Shown piece after piece: positions 43,343-50,876 of a stretch of DNA of 64,000 bases. How positions within the stretch are numbered: position 1 is the stretch's first letter; each line of letters starts with the position of its first letter. The stretch is from positions 38,035 through 102,034 of the forward strand of contig JBNKHI010000007.1 in NCBI GenBank assembly GCA_050290265.1, written 5' to 3'. The translations under genes and the position numbers were made by a program. This DNA comes from JBNKFV01 sp050290265 (GTDB lineage: Bacteria; Pseudomonadota; Gammaproteobacteria; Pseudomonadales; Cellvibrionaceae). The notes beneath the pieces are model-generated. The model made no database searches, was not told the origin of the DNA, and worked only from the letters and a program-made list of their open reading frames with translations.

Positions 43343-44695
43343 ATGAGAATGATGAGTACGTGGTTTGCAGTGATTACGCTGCTTGTTGCCAGTGGATTGG
43401 CAGAGGCCAGAGGCCTTCCGGACTTTACTGAATTGGTAGAGAAAACGTCGCCAGCTGTGGTGAAAATTAATACGCTAGCTAAACAAAAGAGCAAGCGTTT
43501 ATTCGATCAGCGACAGATACCGCAGGGGGCCTTGCCTGACATCTTTCGCGATCTTTTGGAGCCGCAGCAGCGTGATGTTGCTGCAGTGGGGTCAGGATTT
43601 ATCATATCTGCCGACGGCTATATTTTGACTAATTACCATGTCGCGGGAGAGGCGGATGAGATAGTGGTTCGTTTGGGCGATCGACGTGAATTTGACGCTA
43701 CCTTAGTGGGAACTGACGAACGCTCTGATCTCGCGTTACTTAAAATTGATGCCGATGACCTGCCTTATTTAAAGTTTGCTAAAGCGGATGAGTTGAAGGT
43801 CGGAGAGTGGGTGTTAGCTATAGGCTCTCCATTTGGCCTCGACTTTTCTGCAAGTGCGGGGATTGTGAGTGCAATTGGCCGTAGTATCCCAACCGAGAAA
43901 AATGAAAACTATGTACCGTTTATCCAAACGGATGTTGCCATTAACCCCGGTAATAGCGGTGGTCCTTTGTTCAATCTCGATGGAGAGGTTGTTGGCATTA
44001 ACTCTCAAATATACACGCGCTCTGGAGGCTCGATAGGTCTTTCATTTGCCATTCCTGCCAGCGTAGCAACGTCTGTCGTGGCACAAATTAAAGAAAAGGG
44101 GCATGTGGATCGCGGCTGGTTGGGTGTGGTCATTCAGGAAGTGGATAAAGATCTTGCCGAGTCTTTTGGCTTGGATAAGCCTTCTGGAGCATTGGTTGCC
44201 CAGTTAGAGCCCGGTGGCCCTGCTGCACAAGCTGGCGTTGAAGTCGGGGATATTATTATTGAGTTTGATGGTCTTGCTGTTGAGACGTCCGGCGACTTAC
44301 CACATGTTGTTGGCCAGACTGCGCCAGGTGAGAAGGTTGCAATGGCGGTCATGCGTGAGGGCAAACGCAAAACGTTGAAGGTCACCGTCGGTACTCTGGG
44401 TAAAGACACTGCCGTTGCAGCAATGACAGAAGGCCCTGATGGCGGACGCTTGGGGCTTTCCATAGTGCCGCAACCTGGTGGCGAAGGTGTGCTTGTGGAG
44501 CAGGTGTATGCAGGTAGTCCAGCAGCCAGAGCAGGCCTGCGCGGTGGTGATGTGATCACTCAGTTAGGCTATGACAAAGTCACTGACGTTGATAATTTCT
44601 GGCGGCTGGTAGAGGCCCTGCCGGAGAAGAAGCCTGTGCCAATCCGCTTTTTACGCAGAGGTCAGGCTATCTTTAAAACGCTGATTATTGAGTGA
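43343..44695 (+). CDS. mucD: MucD/DegP-type periplasmic serine protease (Do family)
   Basis: 450 aa from the ATG at 43343, which precedes the signal peptide; a longer frame from 43280 is unlikely. Seen: signal peptide, then trypsin domain with His in TNYHV, Asp in ERSDLALLKI, Ser in NPGNSGGPL, followed by two PDZ domains (about 260-345 and 360-445). It degrades or refolds misfolded envelope proteins and, in Pseudomonas, keeps AlgU signalling low. Fifth gene of the operon. An inverted repeat follows. Confidence 0.95.
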   Translation: MRMMSTWFAVITLLVASGLAEARGLPDFTELVEKTSPAVVKINTLAKQKSKRLFDQRQIPQGALPDIFRDLLEPQQRDVAAVGSGFIISADGYILTNYHVAGEADEIVVRLGDRREFDATLVGTDERSDLALLKIDADDLPYLKFAKADELKVGEWVLAIGSPFGLDFSASAGIVSAIGRSIPTEKNENYVPFIQTDVAINPGNSGGPLFNLDGEVVGINSQIYTRSGGSIGLSFAIPASVATSVVAQIKEKGHVDRGWLGVVIQEVDKDLAESFGLDKPSGALVAQLEPGGPAAQAGVEVGDIIIEFDGLAVETSGDLPHVVGQTAPGEKVAMAVMREGKRKTLKVTVGTLGKDTAVAAMTEGPDGGRLGLSIVPQPGGEGVLVEQVYAGSPAARAGLRGGDVITQLGYDKVTDVDNFWRLVEALPEKKPVPIRFLRRGQAIFKTLIIE

Positions 44696-44702
44696 TATTT
44701 AA

Positions 44703-44728
44703 GTGGGGCGATAAACCTATCGCCCCAC
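44703..44728 (+). repeat. Perfect hairpin after mucD without T-tract
   Basis: GTGGGGCGAT (44703-44712), loop AAACCT, ATCGCCCCAC (44719-44728). It lies 8 nt after the mucD stop. No U-run follows, so it is more likely an RNA-end stabiliser or Rho-assisted terminator. Confidence 0.6.
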
Positions 44729-44845
44729 CTCTGGTACGCGTTTCATGGCGTGTATCGGGGAAATGGGTTAGACTTGCGCCTTTAATTCCTCAGGGCGAGC
44801 CTGTCGGCTTGTATCTTATTGATTTTATAGAAGTTTAACGCCACT

Positions 44846-46642
44846 GTGACTGACTTAAGCCATATCCGAAATTTTTCTATCATTGCTCATATCGACCATG
44901 GTAAATCCACTATCGCTGATCGTTTTATTCAGGTCTGCGGTGGCCTCGCTGACCGCGAGATGGCCGCACAAGTTCTCGATTCAATGGATATCGAGCGTGA
45001 GCGCGGAATTACCATTAAGGCGCAAAGCGTTACTTTAAGCTACAAGGCTCGTGATGGTAAAACCTATCAATTAAATTTTATTGATACCCCAGGCCATGTG
45101 GACTTCTCCTACGAGGTTTCTCGCTCGCTTTCTGCCTGTGAAGGCGCATTGTTAGTAGTTGATGCCGCTCAGGGTGTCGAGGCGCAGTCAGTTGCCAATT
45201 GTTATACCGCTGTGGAACAGGGGCTGGAAGTCATTCCTGTATTGAACAAAATAGATTTACCGCAAGCGGAGCCAGAGCGAGTTGCCCAGGAAATCGAAGA
45301 TATTATCGGTGTGGATGCAATGAATGCTGTGAAGTGCAGCGCAAAGTCCGGCCTGGGTATAGAAGATGTTCTGGAAGAATTGGTTCGCCTGGTGCCACCG
45401 CCGACCGGCGATGTGGATGCACCTTTGCAAGCGTTGATTATTGATTCCTGGTTTGATAACTACCTTGGTGTGGTCTCCCTTGTGCGAGTTATGCAGGGTA
45501 CCTTAAAGACCAAGGATAAAATTGTGACAAAGTCGATTGGCAAGACCCATGTTGTCGACGCTGTGGGCGTTTTTACACCCAAACGGCATGTTACTAATGT
45601 ACTTCGGGCAGGTGAAGTGGGCTTTGTGGTAGCGGGTATTAAGGAGATTCTGGGTGCGCCGGTAGGTGATACGCTTACGCATGCTAATCAACCTGATGTT
45701 CCAGCTTTACCTGGTTTTAAACGAGTTAAACCGCAGGTGTATGCAGGGATGTTTCCTGTTGAGTCTGACGATTATGAATCATTTCGCGATGCGCTAAGTA
45801 AGTTAACGTTAAATGATGCATCACTTTTTTACGAGCCTGAAAGCTCTGATGCATTAGGGTTTGGTTTTCGCTGTGGCTTCTTGGGTATGCTGCACATGGA
45901 AATCATTCAGGAGCGCCTGGAACGAGAATATGATCTGGATCTTATTACCACTGCGCCCACGGTAGTATTTGAGGTATTAAAGACTGATGGTGAAGTTGTT
46001 TATGTAGATAACCCGTCGAAGCTCCCTGATTACAGTGTTATCGAGGAAATGCGAGAGCCCTTGGTTGAAGCCAATATTCTGGTACCGCAAGAGCACCTGG
46101 GCGCCGTTATTACGTTGTGTATTGAAAAGCGCGGTATTCAAAAAGATATGCAGTATATGGGTAGCCAGGTGTCTGTGCGCTATGAACTGCCCATGAATGA
46201 AGTTGTCATGGACTTTTTTGACCGGGTTAAATCGGTAAGCCGTGGGTTTGCATCGCTGGATTATAGTTTTACACGTTTTCAACCGGCCAAACTGGTTAGA
46301 CTTGATGTATTGATCAATGGCGATAAGGTTGATGCACTGGCTTTGATTGTCCATCGTGACAACGCACATTATAAGGGCCGAGCTTTAACGGAAAAAATGA
46401 AAGAGTTGATCCCGCGCCAAATGTTTGATGTTGCTATTCAGGCTGCTGTTGGCGGTCAAATTGTCGCTCGAACGACAGTTAAAGCGTTGCGAAAAAATGT
46501 GACGGCTAAATGTTACGGTGGTGACATTACGCGTAAGAAAAAACTGCTAGAGAAGCAAAAAGCGGGTAAAAAGCGCATGAAACAGGTGGGTCGAGTCGAG
46601 ATACCCCAAGAAGCATTTCTTGCGGTACTAAAAGTAGACTAA
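44846..46642 (+). CDS. lepA: Elongation factor 4 (LepA), ribosome back-translocase GTPase
   Basis: 598 aa, the standard length, GTG start. Seen: G1 AHIDHGKST, the effector RGITIKAQ, G3 DTPGHVDF and G4 NKIDLP; then domain 2, domains III and V, and the LepA-specific C-terminal domain ending in KGKKRMKQVGRVEIP-type sequence. GTPase acting on stalled or mispositioned ribosomes. It is followed 37 nt later by lepB, the classical lepA-lepB operon. Confidence 0.97.
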   Translation: MTDLSHIRNFSIIAHIDHGKSTIADRFIQVCGGLADREMAAQVLDSMDIERERGITIKAQSVTLSYKARDGKTYQLNFIDTPGHVDFSYEVSRSLSACEGALLVVDAAQGVEAQSVANCYTAVEQGLEVIPVLNKIDLPQAEPERVAQEIEDIIGVDAMNAVKCSAKSGLGIEDVLEELVRLVPPPTGDVDAPLQALIIDSWFDNYLGVVSLVRVMQGTLKTKDKIVTKSIGKTHVVDAVGVFTPKRHVTNVLRAGEVGFVVAGIKEILGAPVGDTLTHANQPDVPALPGFKRVKPQVYAGMFPVESDDYESFRDALSKLTLNDASLFYEPESSDALGFGFRCGFLGMLHMEIIQERLEREYDLDLITTAPTVVFEVLKTDGEVVYVDNPSKLPDYSVIEEMREPLVEANILVPQEHLGAVITLCIEKRGIQKDMQYMGSQVSVRYELPMNEVVMDFFDRVKSVSRGFASLDYSFTRFQPAKLVRLDVLINGDKVDALALIVHRDNAHYKGRALTEKMKELIPRQMFDVAIQAAVGGQIVARTTVKALRKNVTAKCYGGDITRKKKLLEKQKAGKKRMKQVGRVEIPQEAFLAVLKVD

Positions 46643-46679
46643 TTCATTCGGACTTAGCAAGAGAGATTGTTGCAAAATT

Positions 46680-47522
46680 ATGGATATTAATTTCCCACTC
46701 ATTTTAGTTTTACTTGTGTTCGCCAGTGGCCTGATCTGGTTATTTGATATTTTGGTTTTGGCGAAGCAGCGTCGTCAGGCAGTACTGACCGTAGATGCGG
46801 AGTTTGCAAACAAAGAGATCGCGGCTGAACATGAGCAACAAGCTTATGCGCAGGCTAAGGCTGCGGTGACTAAGGAACCGTTACTGGTCGAATATTCAAA
46901 ATCGTTTTTTCCCGTGCTGTTTGTTGTTCTGGTGCTGCGTTCATTCTTGGTGGAACCATTTCAAATCCCCTCTGGATCTATGATTCCGACGTTAGAGGTG
47001 GGTGACTTTATCTTGGTGAATAAATATCACTATGGTATTCGGTTGCCGGTAGTGCGTACTAAAATCATCGATATCAATGAGCCCAAGCGCGGCGACGTTA
47101 TGGTGTTTTTCCCTCCGCACGAAAAAATCTATTTCATTAAGCGCGTGATTGGTTTGCCCGGTGATGAGATTCGCTATATAAACAATGTGCTATATATAAA
47201 TGGGGAAAAAATGCCCCAGACTCTCATTGCGTCTTTGCCGGCTCAAGCTCCCCAGTATCAGTTAACTCGAGAGTCTTTGGGTACCGTTGAACATGTGATG
47301 CGTAAAAATATTGTGCCCAGTGACTTGAGTCGGAATGGCGTTTGGGTGGTGCCCGAGGGCCATTATTTCATGATGGGCGATAACCGGGATAATAGTTCTG
47401 ATAGTCGTGTTTGGGGCTTTGTTCCCGAAGAAAATATTGTTGGCAAAGCTTTTGCTGTATGGATGCACTGGGATTCATTTTTCAGCTTGCCAAGTTTTAG
47501 CCATGTTGGAACTATTGAATAA
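46680..47522 (+). CDS. lepB: Signal peptidase I
   Basis: 280 aa. Seen: an N-terminal membrane helix (about 6-27), a second one (about 77-92), catalytic S100 in PSGSMIPT, and K154 in FIKRVIGLPGD, the Ser/Lys dyad of type I signal peptidases; a later GDNRDNSSDSR box is also present. It removes signal peptides at the periplasmic side. Part of lepA-lepB-DUF4845-rnc-era-recO. Confidence 0.97.
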   Translation: MDINFPLILVLLVFASGLIWLFDILVLAKQRRQAVLTVDAEFANKEIAAEHEQQAYAQAKAAVTKEPLLVEYSKSFFPVLFVVLVLRSFLVEPFQIPSGSMIPTLEVGDFILVNKYHYGIRLPVVRTKIIDINEPKRGDVMVFFPPHEKIYFIKRVIGLPGDEIRYINNVLYINGEKMPQTLIASLPAQAPQYQLTRESLGTVEHVMRKNIVPSDLSRNGVWVVPEGHYFMMGDNRDNSSDSRVWGFVPEENIVGKAFAVWMHWDSFFSLPSFSHVGTIE

Positions 47523-47585
47523 GGGCGGTCATTTGAATTATTTGATAATAATTCGTCAGATAGCTCATGCTTTGGAGGCAACATT

Positions 47586-47990
47586 ATGCATTTGAAACAG
47601 AAGCAGTATGGAATGTCCATGACGGGCTGGCTATTTGTGATTTTGGTGCTTGGTATAACCTTTACCATCATCGTAAAGTTAGCGCCGCTATATGCTGAAA
47701 ACCGTTATGTAGTTGAAGCGTTGAAGTCGTTAAGTGAAACGCCAAATGGTTTTGAGAGCATGAGTAATGGAGAAATAAAACAAAAGCTCTATAGCTTTTA
47801 CACGATTAATGGTGTGCGTAGTGAGGGCTCAAAAAATATAGAAATAGACCGCCAACCTAACAAAGTGTTGGTCAGTATCAATTACGAAGTCCGTGTTCCT
47901 ATGTTTTATAATGTAGACGCTGTGGTTAGTTTTAATAATGTTCTGGATAGCAAGTTTCCAGGGGAGTGTTGTACCCCACGTGCTAAGTAA
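47586..47990 (+). CDS. DUF4845 membrane protein
   Basis: 134 aa. Seen: one N-terminal transmembrane helix (MTGWLFVILVLGITFTIIVKL) and a small soluble domain likely in the periplasm. This gene is regularly found between lepB and rnc in gammaproteobacteria; its role is unknown. Overlaps the start region of rnc. Confidence 0.85.
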   Translation: MHLKQKQYGMSMTGWLFVILVLGITFTIIVKLAPLYAENRYVVEALKSLSETPNGFESMSNGEIKQKLYSFYTINGVRSEGSKNIEIDRQPNKVLVSINYEVRVPMFYNVDAVVSFNNVLDSKFPGECCTPRAK

Positions 47991-48693
47991 AATAGATTAT
48001 CAGCGCTTAACGGACAGATTGGGCTATGAGTTTGCAGATAAAAATCTGCTCAGCTTGGCTCTTACTCATCGCAGTGCGGCTGCGCAAAATAATGAGCGCC
48101 TGGAGTTTCTCGGCGATTCTATTCTTAATTTTACTATCGGTGAGTACCTCTTTAAGCATTTTGTGCAAGCTAAAGAAGGTCAGCTAAGTCGTTTACGTGC
48201 CCAGTTAGTGAAGGGTGAAACGCTTGCTGAAATAGCGCGCGAACTTCAACTGGGTAGTGTGCTGACTTTAGGTGATGGAGAAATGAAAAGTGGTGGATCC
48301 CGGCGCGACTCTATTCTTGCTGATTCAGTAGAAGCGATAATCGGAGCGATCTACTTGGATGCTGGAATGGGTGTATGCCAGGAAAGTATTATCCGGTGGT
48401 ATTTGTCTCGATTGGAAAATTTAACGTTGGATGTCAACGTCAAAGATGCCAAGACCCGGTTGCAAGAGCTTTTACAGGCGCAAAAGAAACCGTTGCCTGA
48501 GTACAAGGTCGTTGATACTTCCGGCGAGGCCCACTCTCAAATCTTTAAAGTAGAGTGCCTGGTTAGCGGGTTGGCTAAACCTGTTTATGCTGAGGCTACT
48601 AACCGCAGGGCGGCCGAAAAACTGGCAGCTACGGAAGCATTAAAGGCGATGCAGTCTAAGACTCCCGTTAAAACCAAGAACAAGGGGCGATGA
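47980..48693 (+). CDS. rnc: Ribonuclease III
   Basis: 237 aa from the GTG at 47980, which gives the expected beginning (MLSKIDYQRLTDRLGYEF); a longer frame opens at 47938 within the DUF4845 gene. Seen: the RIII signature NERLEFLGDSIL (catalytic acidic residues), D/E of the second metal site (ADSVEAIIGAIYLD), then a C-terminal dsRNA-binding domain with RAAEKLAATEAL. It processes rRNA and other double-stranded RNA. 11-nt overlap with the gene before and a 4-nt ATGA overlap with era. Confidence 0.95.
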   Translation: MLSKIDYQRLTDRLGYEFADKNLLSLALTHRSAAAQNNERLEFLGDSILNFTIGEYLFKHFVQAKEGQLSRLRAQLVKGETLAEIARELQLGSVLTLGDGEMKSGGSRRDSILADSVEAIIGAIYLDAGMGVCQESIIRWYLSRLENLTLDVNVKDAKTRLQELLQAQKKPLPEYKVVDTSGEAHSQIFKVECLVSGLAKPVYAEATNRRAAEKLAATEALKAMQSKTPVKTKNKGR

Positions 48694-49598
48694 TGATGGG
48701 CCGGAGTAATGCACACAAGTGTGGCTACGTTGCAATCGTTGGGCGCCCTAATGTCGGCAAGTCAACTTTACTGAATCATATTTTGCAACAAAAAATAAGC
48801 ATTACATCCCGTAAGCCGCAAACGACTCGACATAATGTGCTTGGCATTAAAACGGAAAACAACATACAGGCTATTTATGTTGATACTCCAGGTATGCACG
48901 TGGGTCATGACAAGGCAATCAATCGCTATATGAATCGCGCGGCTACAACCGCTATTGTCGACGTTGATGTAGTTGTCTTTGTCGTTGATAAGTTGCAGTG
49001 GACGCCTGAGGATGAACTTGTTGCGCAGCGACTGAAAGCCTTGTCTTGCCCCATTATTATTGCGGTGAATAAAGTTGATCTTATAGATGATAAGCAAACT
49101 CTGTTGCCGCACTTGCAAAAATTGAGTGTCGCATTACCTGAATCAGAAATAGTGCCTATATCCGCTTTAGGTAATGACAATCTTGATCGTTTGCAGGTAC
49201 TCATAGAATCGCATCTGCCCGAAGCTGCGCACCTTTTTCCAGAAGATCAAATCACCGATCGGAGTTCTCGTTTCTTGGCTGCGGAAATTGTCCGCGAAAA
49301 AATAACGCGTCAATTAGGTGAGGAACTTCCTTATCAGATGGCTGTGGAGATCGAAGATTTCTCCCATGAAGGTGACGTATTATTTATCAATGCACTGATA
49401 TTGGTAGAGCGGGATGGTCAAAAGAGAATATTAATTGGGGATAAGGGTGACCGTATAAAACAGGTTGGGCAGCAAGCGCGTAAAGATATGGAGCTTTTGT
49501 TTGGTAGTCAGGTCATGTTAAAACTTTGGGTGAAAGTAAAGTCTGGCTGGTCTGATGATGAGAGAGCTCTGCGCAGCTTAGGTTATGACGATGTGTAA
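48690..49598 (+). CDS. era: GTPase Era
   Basis: 302 aa. Seen: G1 GRPNVGKST, DTPGMH (G3), NKVDLI (G4), SAL (G5), and a C-terminal KH domain with the GxxGxxIKxxGxxxR motif. Binds the 3' end of 16S rRNA and couples ribosome assembly to growth. ATGA overlap with rnc places both under translational coupling, as in most gammaproteobacteria. Three tandem ATG codons are at the start. Confidence 0.97.
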   Translation: MMMGRSNAHKCGYVAIVGRPNVGKSTLLNHILQQKISITSRKPQTTRHNVLGIKTENNIQAIYVDTPGMHVGHDKAINRYMNRAATTAIVDVDVVVFVVDKLQWTPEDELVAQRLKALSCPIIIAVNKVDLIDDKQTLLPHLQKLSVALPESEIVPISALGNDNLDRLQVLIESHLPEAAHLFPEDQITDRSSRFLAAEIVREKITRQLGEELPYQMAVEIEDFSHEGDVLFINALILVERDGQKRILIGDKGDRIKQVGQQARKDMELLFGSQVMLKLWVKVKSGWSDDERALRSLGYDDV

Positions 49599-49662
49599 GC
49601 TTTGTATTGGTGCCAGGTTGCGTATCAGTTCGTCTCGATATAAAAGTTAGATTGAGTGTCTT

Positions 49663-50361
49663 ATGCGCGTGGAATTGCAGCCAGCTTTTATTTTGCATTC
49701 GCGTCCGTACAGTGAAACAAGTTTAATTGTCAATATTCTTAGTCGTGATCATGGCCTCGTTGCTGGTATTATCAAAGGGGCGCGAAGAAAGTCTAAAAGC
49801 CGTGTTCCTGTACAGTTATTTACAGCAGTGGTTGTATCCTGGTCGGGAAAAGCAGAATTAAAATCAATTACGCATTTTGAAATTGCTGGTATGAGCTTTT
49901 CTCTGCCAGGGTTGAATATGTTTGCCGGGCTTTATGTCAACGAAATTCTTGATCGACTACTTCAACCGGGACTCCCTCACCCTGAAATTTATGAAGCTTA
50001 TCGTGCTGTGTTGGATTCGCTTCGTGGTGATAATGATATGGAAGCGACATTACGACATTTCGAATTCTTGTTACTGGATGAGCTTGGTTATGGCATTGAT
50101 TGGCAGCATGCTGCCGATACGGGGTTAGCCATTGACGACGAGTTGTATTACAGATTTGAGTCCGAATCTGGTTTCGTCACTGATTTTTCTACCCGCACCG
50201 ACGTTTTTTCTGGACGTGTTCTTCGTGGTGTAGCTAGTGGCGAATATAGTGATGGGGTAGTCCGCCAAACTGCAAAAAAAATAGCGCGCCTAGCTTTGGC
50301 TCCGCATTTGGGGAGTAAGCCAATTAAAAGTCGCGAACTTTTTCGGTCTTTTTCAGAATGA
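49663..50361 (+). CDS. recO: DNA repair protein RecO
   Basis: 232 aa. Seen: N-terminal OB-fold (LQPAFILHSRPYSETSLIVNILSRDHGLV... GIIKGARRKSKSR), then the helical C-terminal domain. The zinc-finger cysteines of some RecO proteins are absent, as is usual in gammaproteobacteria. It loads RecA with RecR and anneals SSB-coated DNA. Its ATGA overlaps the acpS start; pdxJ is missing at this place. Confidence 0.94.
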   Translation: MRVELQPAFILHSRPYSETSLIVNILSRDHGLVAGIIKGARRKSKSRVPVQLFTAVVVSWSGKAELKSITHFEIAGMSFSLPGLNMFAGLYVNEILDRLLQPGLPHPEIYEAYRAVLDSLRGDNDMEATLRHFEFLLLDELGYGIDWQHAADTGLAIDDELYYRFESESGFVTDFSTRTDVFSGRVLRGVASGEYSDGVVRQTAKKIARLALAPHLGSKPIKSRELFRSFSE

Positions 50362-50732
50362 TAGCAATAGGAACTGATATTGTAGAAATTGAACGCATAC
50401 GTGACTCGTATACGCGTTTGGGGGCTCGGTTTGTTAAACGCATTCTTACCCCTTTTGAACAAGATAAATTTGATCAGCGTAGCCAATCTATAACTTATTT
50501 AGCAAAGCGGTTTGCGGCGAAGGAGGCAGTGGCCAAGGCGTTATCAACTGGCATTGGTCGCGGAGTATCTTGGCAGCACATTGAGATAAGCAATAATTCT
50601 GAGACTGGCGCGCCTGAATGTACGTTGTCGGGCGGTGCTGCTGAACAATTAAAAAGGTTAGGTGGAACGCAGGTGCTTGTCAGTCTGTCGGATGAAAGAT
50701 GCTACGCTATTGCCTATGTGGCTATTATTTAA
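50358..50732 (+). CDS. acpS: Holo-[acyl-carrier-protein] synthase
   Basis: 124 aa, the usual size. Seen: AIGTDIVEIERI at the N-terminus (metal/CoA site) and RFAAKEAVAKAL (about 50-62), the PPTase signature. It attaches phosphopantetheine to ACP. It overlaps recO by 4 nt. In most relatives pdxJ lies between these genes. Confidence 0.95.
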   Translation: MIAIGTDIVEIERIRDSYTRLGARFVKRILTPFEQDKFDQRSQSITYLAKRFAAKEAVAKALSTGIGRGVSWQHIEISNNSETGAPECTLSGGAAEQLKRLGGTQVLVSLSDERCYAIAYVAII

Positions 50733-50876
50733 GTTTTTGAAAAAAGCTTTTTAAATTACATCTGCTATTAGGCTGTAGGACTAGCCGCTCCAGGCTAAGG
50801 AGGCTCGTAATCACGCCATAATCTAAAGAGCTTACTACTGTTGTAAGCAAGAGATTTTTGCTCGTGAGTGTGTTCG

